From Telopea speciosissima (lineage: Eukaryota; Streptophyta; Magnoliopsida; Proteales; Proteaceae): a DNA stretch of 64,000 nucleotides. Numbering within the stretch: position 1 is the first letter of the stretch; every line of letters starts with the position of its first letter. The DNA is taken from NCBI RefSeq assembly GCF_018873765.1, contig NC_057918.1, forward strand, positions 61,816,871-61,880,870. Reading direction: 5' to 3'. The notes under the pieces are model-generated. The model saw only the letters and a program-made list of their open reading frames with translations. It had not been told where the DNA came from and did no database searches. Shown here in pieces: positions 46,701-57,600 of this stretch. The translations under genes and the position numbers were made by a program.

Positions 46701-47531
46701 GCTACGACTCTTGTCAACAGGGATTTATGTATTGGATAGTCTGAGCACCTGATGTTTGTGGAGGCGGGAGAGGCCAGGTCAAAGGTAGTGATGGCTATCG
46801 GGTTCTGCCACTGGGTGGTCTGATGGCTTCTACCGGCGTAGGCTCCCTCGTGATAATTGAGGTTTCACTGGGACGATAGGTTAAGTGACCCTCAATGTCT
46901 CCCGAGTTATCACAGTAGCATATACCATGACTTAGATTGTTTGTTAAGTGAAAAATCTATTAACATTTACATGCATCATGGACTATGTGTGAATTGTATA
47001 TGTGTGCATTCCCCATCCCCTCACTGGGCTCAGTGGAGCTTACCCCCGTTGTACAACCTTTTTTAGCTGTATGCAGGTGATCTATGATGGTGATCATCTT
47101 TGTGGTATGGGCTAATCGGAGCCTGTGATTTTGGACCTTGATGATAGCGTACACTCATGGTTTGTGCCATTGGGGAACGATTATATCTTTTTTTTATCTT
47201 TTATTTTGTTCATCATGAGTATTGTATATATTTGGTAGTATTTCTACTGTTTCAGTTTCTAGTAAATCTTTTGGGTCAAAATGTAAAATATTAAACTGTC
47301 TATCACGTAGACTTTGAATCCTTTGTATCTGTAACGCTTCCGTCAAATTCTGATCTTTTGGAATGAAATATTCCTTTACTTTCTGCATTCTAATATTATT
47401 GTAATTTAATATTAGATAAGACTGTGAGTTGACCACTGCATCGAGATCCTGGTAGTGGTTAGGATGTTGGTAAGCATCCTATCATACCCCTTTTATAGTA
47501 ATTTATCCTTTATTAGGATGGGGGTGTGACA
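43714..47531. mobile_element. Solo LTR, ~3.8 kb, Ty3/gypsy Tekay/Del-like
   Basis: It starts TGTTATATCC and ends GGGGTGTGACA, with a perfect 5-bp duplication gatac on both sides (43709-43713 and 47532-47536). There is no internal domain and no second LTR copy inside. Near 47015-47085 the sequence cactgggctcagtggagc ... gcaggtgatctatgatgg is the type of box seen near the 3' end of very long chromovirus LTRs. The size also fits that group. Short open frames within it have no recognisable protein. Two patches (44990-45135 and 45885-46155) repeat a cggatccacgagcgg / atccgcccgt palindromic motif. Confidence 0.8.
44990..46155. repeat. Iterated ggatcc/atccgcccgt motif within the solo LTR
   Basis: Variants of gga(t/c)(c/g)cacgagcgga and atcc(g/t)(c/t)ccgt(g/a) recur about ten times in two clusters, spaced 25-110 bp and in both orientations. 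No protein reading makes sense. It could be a diverged satellite-like array inside the LTR. Confidence 0.5.
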
Positions 47532-47638
47532 GATACTGTTTTCTATTCGGGAGTATAGCCTCCACTAGCATCTCTCTCTCTCTCTAGGAAATGACCTCTC
47601 TGTGCCCTATTGATTGAACCGATAAGGTTCCCTTATTG

Positions 47639-48151
47639 TAATGTGTCAAATTCAAATCGATACTGAAATTGGACCGAATAAGCCAAACTAAACTGAACCA
47701 AATAAACTTTAGTTAGATTTAAATATTGGATTTTAGAACCAATTCGATTCCGGATCCAATATAGGAACCGAAATCGAACTTAATTTGGATACTAGTATAT
47801 TAATTAATATATTACTATATTATAGTACTAATATATTATAGGATATATTACTAATTTTAGTATTAGATTTTGTTAATATTACTATACTATACTATAATAT
47901 TATAGTATAATAATATGTTATACTATAGATTGTATATTATAGTATATGGAACCGAGTACAAGAACCGGAATCGAATCTTGTAAGGATCGAATATAACCGA
48001 AGTTAGAAATCGAATAAGAACCGTAACAGAGCAAGTTTGGCTTGAGTATCGAATTTCAGAACTGATTTGGTTTTTGGTTCAATTCTAAATCACTTCAACA
48101 CTCTAGAATCGCATTGAAACAAAACCGATTCCAAACCGATTTACACCCTTA
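47639..48151. mobile_element. hAT-type MITE, 513 bp
   Basis: The right end gatttacaccctta and left end taatgtgtcaaattc are imperfect inverted complements. The flanks ccttattg and cctcattt are six-of-eight alike, consistent with an old 8-bp duplication. The interior is AT-rich with aaccgaaatcg repeats near both ends. Confidence 0.6.
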
Positions 48152-48518
48152 CCTCATTTGCTCTCGTCTGCCTGTGTAGCCTCAGCCACTGGGCAGGAAA
48201 CACATTCCCTATTTTTTTGTTATTTTAGAAAATAAGTAGCATGTTCAAACTTCAGAATTCGGACTCCACTTCTACAAGCCCAAAGTAGCAATTTAGATGA
48301 CGGTTGGATTGGGATATCAGGTCAAGGATTCGGGCCACTGACTATAAAAATGCTCGGTGCTCCATGGTTTCTTATAAGAATTCCCAATCAGACCATTGGG
48401 CCAGTAATTATTATGGTTTGTCCCGAGTATGTTGATTTCTAGTCCAAACGAACCAAACCCCGGTCTGGTTCTAAAGTCCCAAAAGCAACAAGCCAGTAAA
48501 CTGACTAGTACGTCACAC

Positions 48519-49063
48519 TAGGGGTGCAAGTTTGGCCCTATCAATCCGAACCCGCCCTGAGCCCGAACAAGGCTTGGGCTAAGATATTTGGTGTTGAGGG
48601 CGGGTCAGGGCTGGAAATTTCTGACTCTGAGTCAGGGTCAGGTTGGGTTAGGGTTGAGGCCTCGGGCTAAGACTTGCCCAGCCCAGTCCGATCTTGTTTT
48701 AAGTTATACTATAAAATATATATTGATATAATATGTATATTATAAACTTTAAACGTCACCCACATTTTGATATGTAATATATTATATATGAAGACAATAA
48801 GTGATATAATACATTTTATTATAGTGTTATTTTACGTAAAATTGATAATTTCCTCTCCAGCCCATTCCAGCCCATGTATTTCCTTCCCCCATCCCATGAT
48901 CAGGACCAATCAGGGTCAGCCCTGCCCAACGTTGAGGGTGGGTCATGGTTGGATTTTTCTGGCCCTGAATCAGGGTCGAGTCGGGCTTGGGCCAGCTAAG
49001 GGGACTTAGGGTTGGGCTAGGGTTTTATAAAGCCCGGTCCAACCCAACCTTGTTGCAGCCCTA
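48519..49063. mobile_element. Non-autonomous hAT element, 545 bp
   Basis: The ends taggggtgcaag and ...ttgcagcccta are inverted complements. A perfect 8-bp duplication, cgtcacac, flanks it (48511-48518, 49064-49071). The subterminal regions repeat gggtcagggt/gggttgggtt; the core is AT-rich. No transposase. Confidence 0.93.
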
Positions 49064-49889
49064 CGTCACACTCACACCTTACCTAGGTAGCCCGACCAAA
49101 AGGGTAAAAGAACGCTAACTAGTTGCATGCATGGTTCCTCCACCTAGACACCCGATCACGTGTTTTTATCATTCCGTCACCAATAAACTAAAAAATTCCA
49201 TTTCAATCAAGGTTCAAAATCCAAGTATCGGACTTAGGATTGGTCATGGCAATACCGATCGGGATCGGTCAAAAAAGACCAAAATCCAGAATTTTCTGGA
49301 TCTAAATCTGGATTGGGCTTGGATCGGTAAAATATATTAATAAAATATTAAAAATCAGTTCGGATCAGTAAGAAAAAGGGTCAAAAACCCAAAAATAGAG
49401 GGCAATTATCAGATCAGCCGATCCAACCGAGTTGACTGACCTAGGGAAAGATCCAGGAATAGCTTGACAGATCGGACATGGCCGATATTGATCTGATCTG
49501 GTTGATATCGGCTATCTGATCTGAGATTACGAATCATGATGCCAACCGATCCCTATGTGTGCACTCATTGGCCCAGACGCCGATGCAGGCGCTACACGCC
49601 AATCAGCAATCTCTTGCCTTCTTTAAAATGGTTTAAAATATTGGAAGTCCAATTCGTGACCACCACTTTCTCAGTTACCAAACGTGAACCCCACTAGCAC
49701 ATAGCAATGATCCAAACCCCACTAATTCAATTTTTAAAAGATAGCTCATAGTGCATCCAACCATTTTACGTACCTAATTACCAACCTCCATTCTCTCTCT
49801 GTCTCTTATAGTCGTTATCTCATTCCCTCCATCTCTAACAAACTCCCACAAGAAGAAGCTCACAAACCATCCAACTTCATCATTTACAA
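49064..49889. other. Intergenic and upstream region of the OVATE-family gene
   Basis: The block at 49220-49560 is a MITE-like palindromic region built from ggatcggt/accgatcc motifs. From about 49740 a pyrimidine-rich leader (ctctctctgtctctta) leads to the ATG at 49890. No TATA box was recognised with confidence. Confidence 0.4.
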
Positions 49890-50417
49890 ATGAAGTTCAA
49901 ATCCTTTATTGCCTTCAAAGCCAAGCTTTTCAAGCCATGGTCATGCAGATGCTTCAGAATCAAATTAAAAAGACCCATTTGGGTAAATGTGTTTCGAAAT
50001 CGTCAACATCAATCCACACCCAAGAAAAGCTATATAAAGAAGAAGATTTTTAAAGCTTTACGACCAGTTTTCCGGCCATCGGCGATGCAAGTAGAAGAGA
50101 TGGACCAACTTGAGGAACTGAGAAGTGTGACAGAACTGGAACGTGGTCATCTTCTGTTCCCATCCCCTAATACTCCAGCTTATATTCGGGTCAGTGGATC
50201 TCGGAAAAAAGAATTGGAAGATGAGGTAGTGGAAGATGCTTGTAGGAGTTTTGAGAATTATTTGCTGGAGATGATCGCGGAAGAAGGGAAAGTTAGGGAT
50301 TTGATGGATGTAGAAGAGCTTCTTCATTGCTGGAAGAATTTGAAGTCTCCTATATTTACTAATATGGTTTGTAGGTTCTATGGAGAGGTTTGTAAGGACT
50401 TGTTTTCAGGTGAGTAA
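49890..50417 (+). CDS. OVATE family protein (OFP17-like)
   Basis: An intronless 175-residue frame. OVATE-family proteins are plant growth regulators that act as transcriptional repressors and partners of TALE homeodomain and TRM proteins; this is family knowledge. The N-terminal ~60 residues are strongly basic (LKRPIWVNVFR, KKSYIKKKIFK). The OVATE domain (DUF623) covers ~113-172: EDACRSFENYLLEMIAEEG, DLMDVEELLHCW, NMVCRFYGEVCKDLF. The insertion of K-V-R-D-L-M-D before the EELL motif and the short length resemble the divergent OFP17 group. The ATG is the first in a clean leader, and a stop follows right after LFSGE. It looks intact. Confidence 0.85.
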   Translation: MKFKSFIAFKAKLFKPWSCRCFRIKLKRPIWVNVFRNRQHQSTPKKSYIKKKIFKALRPVFRPSAMQVEEMDQLEELRSVTELERGHLLFPSPNTPAYIRVSGSRKKELEDEVVEDACRSFENYLLEMIAEEGKVRDLMDVEELLHCWKNLKSPIFTNMVCRFYGEVCKDLFSGE

Positions 50418-50789
50418 GAACTAAGAAGAGAGTATTAAGTATTATTTGATTAAGCCAATTTGTGACATTATTATGTACTATTAATCTCTGGTTGTTTAAG
50501 TTGTTTTCTGATTTCATTTAATCTCTTTTGTAGATTAGTTTTTGAATGGATTTCAAATGAGTAGTTTTCGGAAACCCATTTTTCTAATATGGATTCCTCT
50601 AAATAGATACGAACTTGAATCGAATATGGATTTTTGACTATTTATTTACATCCCTAACTACCAACTAAAGAGTGGAGTCGTGAAATTGAAGAGAATGACA
50701 TTGTAATCTCAGTGTCGGTGTTGAGCAATGGAGAACTAGAGAAGACGAGAATATGAAGCGCTAAATCCACCATACCAATCGGGTTGTCG

Positions 50790-50993
50790 TCACAGTTTGT
50801 AATCTCGGATCGGATTGGTATCGATTGAGACCGATCTCGATACCGATCCGATCCACCTGTACGGATAAGGGTAAAAAAAATCAATTTTTTTACAAAATAA
50901 CAAGGGCAAAAGTGTCATATTTGTTTGGGTTTGGGCGATCCTGATCCAATTCGGCCAATCCAATCCAGCCGATACCAAGATTACAAACTTTGG
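50790..50993. mobile_element. MITE with agtttgtaatct termini
   Basis: The left end agtttgtaatctcggatcggattgg mirrors the right end ccaatccagccg...agattacaaact. The interior has a gatc-rich hairpin (gagaccgatctcgataccgatcc). The related block near 49220 suggests a family. Confidence 0.55.
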
Positions 50994-51099
50994 TTGTTGT
51001 AATTGAAGTATCATATCTGAAATTACAAAGATGTCTTCATGAATCTTTTTTTATTTAGTTTATTTTCTAATTACTTGTAATATATCGTGAATTAGTAAG

Positions 51100-51500
51100 A
51101 TTATTTTAGTATTATAATTTTATTTATTAAACTATTATTAATCATATTTTTATAATCAGAATAGGACAAAAATATTTAAGATAATATCTGGTCTGAAATT
51201 GAAATATCTGTATTCGCATCCAATAGTTTTCGAATGAATTCAAATAATTTTCGGAAATCAAATTTTCAAATACGTATTCCCCTAAACGAATATGATTATT
51301 TTAATATTATAATTTTATTTATAAAACTATTAATAATCCTATTTTTATAATAGGAATCGGACCAAAACGGATCAGATAATAATTGGTCTGAAATTGAAAC
51401 ATTTGTATTGTATCCAATAGCTTTCAAATGGATTCAAATAATTTTCAAATATTAAATTTTCAAATATGGATTTCCTAAATGGATATGAACACGAATCAAA
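51100..51500. repeat. 194-bp tandem duplication in AT-rich DNA
   Basis: The unit starting gattatttta(g/a)tattataattt at 51100 recurs at 51294, with diverged but colinear content through aaattttcaaata(c/t)g(t/g)at. A partial relative is at about 50550-50655. Both outer right edges end tttacatc(c/t)cta, like a hAT end. A further hAT-like left end (taggggtgcaaat) lies at 51556 with no partner found. Confidence 0.65.
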
Positions 51501-51788
51501 TACAAATTTTGATTATCCATTTACATCTCTACACCTTTCCGTGCATATGGAGATTAGGGGTGCAAATCGAGCGGGCTGGGCCTACGTTTTGTTAAGGGGT
51601 CTAAATGACAAAACTTTAGTTGGGCCCAGCCAAACATCAGATTAGGATTTCACAACCGTGGTCCAGACCTCAGGCTAGGCTGGGCTAGGTTGGTTTTGAA
51701 AACAAACATTCAGTCAATAAACCCAACCCCTATTTTATATTTTGTGTACTATAATTTGTTGTCAATTGGTAGCCCCTTGCTTCAGTGG

Positions 51789-51955
51789 ATTTGGATCCTC
51801 TGTTGCTGCCTGTCTGTGCGGTCGGTATGCAACCTCACACAAGCAGGGGCAAAATGACCGTCCCACCCACTGCCCGAGCATTCTGCCCAAGTGGGATCCA
51901 TGCCTTGCCTGTGTGAGGCTGCACGCTGATCGCACGGACAGATGGTAGCAAAGGA
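51789..51955. repeat. Foldback element, gatcctctactgctg family
   Basis: The arm ggatcctctgttgctgcctgtctgtgcg...cacacaagcagg pairs with tgcctgtgtgaggc...cgcacggacagatggtagcaaaggatcc. It is diverged but in the same arrangement as the copies at 27.2 and 35.8 kb. Confidence 0.7.
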
Positions 51956-52229
51956 TCCTGATCCTGCTTCAGTGGCTAGACATCATGGTGTGATGCAAAG
52001 GTCTTGGGGTCAAGACTCTCAGTTGCAAACTGAACTTCAGACTGGTGGAAGATGTCTCCCCGCCCTCGCCCTTGCCCCGCCCCTGTCCCCACCCTCCTCC
52101 CTCCTTCCCATCATCTGTAGCTCGCTCTTCCTCTCTATTGTCAATAAAAAAAAAAATTTATTTCAACCATAATATGACATATTTAAGTTCATGGAAATAT
52201 CAAACCCAAGTGCCGAAAAAATGGGATAA

Positions 52230-52700
52230 GGATTTGGGTGGGGCCCTGAGCCTAATAAAATAAGGGGAGAGGGTTCTTTGAGTAAGCAGGGCATTCTACA
52301 TCCACTCATATTTATTTTTTAATCATTAGTTCTCATTTAAAAAAACTTAATATGATACATGTGAGGAGGCATGGTGCACAACTTCAAAAAGCTTTTTCCC
52401 TAAAATAAGACAGGGAAAATTTTCCTTCAACCATAAATTGAAATGGATAAATATTTTTAGGGCAAGGGTTTCCTCCGATACCCGTGTACTAATTTAGGTA
52501 AAGGAGGAAGCCCTTGGGTGGGACTCTAATCCGAATAAAATACAGGGAGAGGGTTCATAGAGTAAGCAAGGGTATTCTACATCCACTCCTATTTATTTTA
52601 TTAGGATTAGAGTCCCACCCAAGGGCTTCCCCCTTTGCCCGAATTAGTACACCCGGGTTCTTTGAGTAAGCAGGGGTATTCTACATCCACTCTTATTAAT
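52230..52700. repeat. Foldback element with three iterated segments
   Basis: The segment gagtaagca(g/a)gg(g)(c/t)attctacatccactc occurs three times (about 52278, 52560, 52662). Between copies two and three, 52487-52540 and 52604-52656 are inverted complements (gcccttgggtgggactctaa and ttagagtcccacccaagggc). Nothing coding. Confidence 0.7.
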
Positions 52701-52937
52701 TATTTTTTGGAGAAAGTTTTCCTCCCCCCCAATAGAGTACGGTTCTCCTATCATTATAGGGTTCATAAATTCCTATAGGGTTGTAGTATTTCTCTAAAAC
52801 ATCCTCACAATTCCCTCTCTTGCCAATCCCACAAAAGGGAAACTCGGTCCTATTTTTGTTAATCCTTATTTCTCTCATTTTAAAAAACTTAATATAATAC
52901 ATGTGAGGAGCCGTGGTGTACGCCTTGGGATATATGT

Positions 52938-53165
52938 TATGTTTTGGTCTGAACCTATTCGGTTTGGTATTTTTTGGTTTGGGGGTATTTCTGTATTTTT
53001 TTAAGTTAGGGCTTCTCTATATAATGTTCTTATTTATGAGAAGATTGTAATGTTGTATGAGAGATTTTGTAACATTTTCAAAAAAAATGAAATCTCTTCT
53101 ATTGCTCGATCATAGATGTATCTTCCATCTTAGGGGTGAACCACGTAAATTTTCTTCAAATCACC
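52938..53165 (+). mobile_element. Probable copia LTR remnant
   Basis: A TG start, a tctatataat promoter-like tract near 53015, a leader-like aatctcttctattgc and a gtgaaccacgtaaattttc end motif resemble plant copia LTRs. No duplication or partner was found. Confidence 0.45.
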
Positions 53166-54180
53166 ATTCCGGGCGTTGTTTTCTTAACAAGGCCGTACAT
53201 GAAACCATTTGCCATAAGAAAATAACCATAAAGGCAAAATAGAGTCCTAAAGTAAATAAGAAAAGAAAGAAGAAAGCAAAGGAAACTAAGCCCTCAACAA
53301 TACTACCATGTAGGACACCTCACAAGAGATCCACGATAGGAGGACTTTCCCTATCATGGTAACCTACAACAAATCCCAATCTCGCACGGTTAAACAATAG
53401 CTTCCCTTCCAATTAAAACTCAAAAATCCGACATTCCAAATGTTTGCTTGTAATAGATAAGAGTAGTAGTTGTCCTTCTGACACTAAAGGTGATGATTGA
53501 AAGGAATATACAACAATGAAAACCAGACAAATCTCATCATGAAATCCAGATTCAGTTTAGTCTGCAAATCACATCTAAATCCTAATGTCCATTTACAATC
53601 TAATCCTTCATTACCATTTTAGACTAATTATTGCAGAAATGGCAGTATCTGTTTAATCTCGTAGACTTCTTTTTGTATAGAACATTAAGAAAAATTAATG
53701 ATTCTATTAATCTTCAAATCCTACAGAACTCAGTTTCACAAAAGTGTTGGATTTCTACTATTCAAACGTAAGAAATCTCCACAAGATAAGAGAAATGGAG
53801 ATAATCGAGGGCTTTTTTATCTTTTTTTTATACAGAAATCTGTCCCTTTCAGTGGGTTGCAGCTTGGATCTTGATCGTAAGTCGTAACCGAAGGGCATTA
53901 AAAAGATACACTGAATCTGCCAAACAATTCGGCAATCTAATTAGACGTATAATCTCAGCTAACTCATGCTCTCGCGTGATAAAGCTCACTTAAATCCAAA
54001 TCTCCTATAACTAAGAGCTCTGGAAATGGGTATCTCTGCAATGCTAGTAATAGAGAGGAGGACAAAGTGGGTAGAAAGGTGTATAGTCAACAGACCACAA
54101 ACGGAAAAAGATAATGGAAGAAAAGGTTAAAAGTTAAAATGGCTTTATGGTGTCAGGGCCGAGGAAGGTAGGGAGTCGAG
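53166..54180. other. Intergenic, upstream of the KUP gene
   Basis: AT-rich, with no gene or repeat I can support. It probably includes the promoter of the downstream gene. Confidence 0.4.
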
Positions 54181-54385
54181 GCAAGGCACGGTGGGTAGTG
54201 GTACTGTTGGAGTAAAGAACATGTTCATTGTTGAGTCCTCATGGTCATGGTCGGAGAAAACGCCCTTCACGTGGCTCTGCCGATTGTGCAGGAGCTGTGC
54301 TACCCTTTTGGTTTCTGTTGCTTTTGGAGCGCAAAAACTCTTTCTAGTCTCCATTGCTCATCTGGGTTACTCAAACTCTTGCTCT
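54181..54385 (+). other. Possible 5' non-coding exon of the KUP gene
   Basis: Leader-like sequence ending at a donor, gctctg|gtaagc (54384-54391 region). A second leader segment would begin after the acceptor tttcagtgcag (to 54642) and run into the ATG at 54699. Split 5' leaders are common in this family. The transcription start is not visible. Confidence 0.35.
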
Positions 54386-54698
54386 GGTAAGCCTTTAAGC
54401 ATCATCCTTAGTGTTCCTTTTCGTTTCTGATGAGCTTTTAGTGTAAAGCTTTAGCAAATACTAGCAATGGATCATTAGGGATATGGAGATTTGATGGTGC
54501 TTCATTTCTTGTCCTTTTCCATGTATTAGAGGAAGTAGTGTGATGGTGTGAATCTCCTAGATGCTTTGTTCTTGAAGTTACATTAGTTCTATTTCTAGAG
54601 TTGCATTGTTTCTCTTCACAAAGCTTGGATATTTCAGTGCAGATCTGCTAGTAGCTAGGGATAGAACGGAATCCACTGTAGATCAGCTCTTTTAAAAG

Positions 54699-57600
54699 AT
54701 GGTTCAAGATAATGGGAAGTGCTGGAGTACTTCGAAGGTTTTCTCTTACTTTTCTATCTCTATTTCACAGATCCATATATTTTTAACATGATAATGAGGT
54801 GAACAGAACACTTCCCTTTTGAAAAAATTTACTTGGACACCCTTCTGTTTGTGAAAAAGCCTGCTTTGGTTTTCACCAAAGAGCAACTATTGTTTTATGC
54901 TTTACTAGATGCTTTACTAACCTTATCTGAGGTTAATATCTGGAAATTACACTATTTGCATTTCAGAAGGATTCTTGGAAGGGGATGTTGCTGTTAGCTT
55001 ATCAGAGTCTTGGTGTGGTCTATGGGGACTTGAGTATCTCCCCTCTGTATGTTTACAAGAGTACATTTGCAGAAGACATTCAACATTCAGACACAAATGA
55101 AGAGATTTTTGGAGTTCTTTCTTTTATCTTCTGGACCTTAACTCTTGTTCCTCTGTTCAAGTATGTATTTGTGGTTCTTCGAGCTGATGACAATGGAGAA
55201 GGTAAGCACTTGCTTTGAATAGTGCTATTAGTATTTTCTATAGAGTATATTATTCACCAATCAAATTTGAATTTTGTGCATATTTTACAGGTGGCACTTT
55301 TGCTCTGTATTCTTTGATATGTAGGCATGCCAAAGTAAGCCTTCTGCCCAACAGGCAGGTTGCAGATGAAGCAGTGTCTACTTACAAACTAGAATCCCCT
55401 CCTGAGACCAAAAAATACTCAAGGGTCAAAGTTCTGCTTGAGAAGCACAAGTCGTTGCACACTGCTTTGCTAGTCCTAGTTCTGCTTGGTACTTGTATGG
55501 TAATTGGAGATGGAGTGCTCACTCCAGTCATTTCTGGTATTCTTCTTGCCTGAAATTTGAACTTTTCTTTATCTCTATTTCCCTCAGTTTTAAGATTGAC
55601 CATTTTCTTCTTTGTCCAGTTTTCTCTGCTGTGTCAGGCGTTGAGTTATCAATGTCCAAGGAACACCATCAGTGTAATCTTCTTGGCCTTTATTCTAGAT
55701 ATTGTCTTGATTACTGATCCTAATCAACCATTTTCAATCAATTGGTATTTCATAGGTTCTCAAGTGAGATAATAATCCCATTTGCTGATCTCATACTATG
55801 GAATGTGTGCTCTAGAAAATCTGTGAAAAGAAAATGAATGGATACATCATGATATAAATATCACAACTACTGAAACAGAACCATGAATTACAATGGAAGA
55901 AAAGAGGACCGGGTATGCTGCTTTTCCAGCTCAATGTGAAATTACTTTTCAGAATAATATAAGCTCTACCTAGTAGTGGTTGCGGGTTCGAGTTGGGAAA
56001 CAACCTCACCGTGAGCAGGGGTGCTGCATACATTATGACCCTCCCCAGACTCCACAGTGTCGGGAGCCGCATGCACTGGGTACATCCTTTTTATAAGCTC
56101 TTCCATTGTTGACCAGGGGTAACCAATATGTTTCTTTTGATTCTTCTCTGATGCTTTCTCTGCATCAGATTGCCACCTGTTTTTGAGCTCTGGTTATGTT
56201 ATAGTAACCAACGAAAAATGTGTTACACAGCTTTTCTTTGCAGTATACCTACATCAAACCATGTTATTTCTTCGGTCAACTTAATTTTACAGATTTATGG
56301 ACAATATATGTAATCAATGAGTCAAGAGATTGATGTGGTGTGGTGTACGTTGTCAAAAATTTATAATAGGGTCCATTTGGTCATGATGGACAAGTAAGAA
56401 TATGTTCTGAAATTGGCTATATCTAGAAGAAGTGAAGAACTGACCAAATTGTCCGATTAATGACCTAAAATGCTTCTGGATAGCCAAAGATGTTCTCTTT
56501 CCAAGTCATCGATTCAAATTTTCCTATGTTGCGGAATCAGTTAACTGGAAATTTTGTTGTAGGTATATAAAGAGCCACTTTTTGAGTATCCATTAGGTTG
56601 CATTTGGTTATCAACTGGAATGAAATAATTTCATTTTGAAATCCCATGTTATTTGAGCAGATGAGGTGATGCTTTAGAAGAACTCATCTCAAGTCTTGAC
56701 TAGATTGATAGTATTAACAAAAAAGGAAGGAAATGAGAAAAGTTTTTAGCAAGTGAATCCACTTCCATTGTTTTTCCACATTCTGGTGATGACTCTGGTT
56801 GAGTCTATGTTCTTATTCACTGAGATGGTGGAAACCAAAGTGAAATGGTTTATTTATCTTCAGTAATTCGAGTGACCAATAGAGAGAAGCAGAGATGCTT
56901 TCTGCATTCTATCCTTAAATGTATCTGAGATTGTGTCTGTGTTTGCAGTTGCAGTGGTTCCAATTACTTGCTTCATATTAGTTTGTCTATTTGCCCTGCA
57001 ACACTACGGCACACATCGACTTGGATTCTTTTTTGCTCCAGTTGTATTGACTTGGCTACTTTTGATTAGTACCCTTGGCTTATACAACATAATCCGGTGG
57101 AACCCACATGTTTATCAAGCTCTTTCCCCATATTACATGTACAAGTTCTTGAAGAAGACAAGGAAAAGTGGCTGGATGTCTTTGGGTGGAATTTTATTGT
57201 GCATAACAGGTAATATTTGATAATGCATGGCCAGAAATCCATATTGTATGCTGTATCATTTGGTGAAAGCTAAGATAAGTCTTTCAAAATAATAATAATA
57301 ATAATTATAAATCACCTAAGCCTTATCCTAACTACTAAGGAATAGTTCACTAATCCTGTTCTGCCATTCCACACTATCGATGACCGTAACTTTTGTTATG
57401 TAATCCCCTAGCATCAGGTCAAAACAGCATATTTTCAGTATTCATGCAAAAATCGCTAGGTTGAAGGTTTTAGTTCCAGCACAGAATCTGACTCTGCTCT
57501 CCCTTATGCAGGATTGGGAATGTTGAGTTTTATGTCTAGTATTCTGTAGTGATCCACATAGGCCTTTGGATGGCCCAGTATGGAGGAGTGATTTGATTCA

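Noticed and set aside
43714..47531. Complete LTR retrotransposon with coding domains, or host genes at 44-46 kb
   Set aside because: No gag-pol motifs and no internal second LTR; the open frames there are short and lack any recognisable domain, so a solo LTR explains it better.
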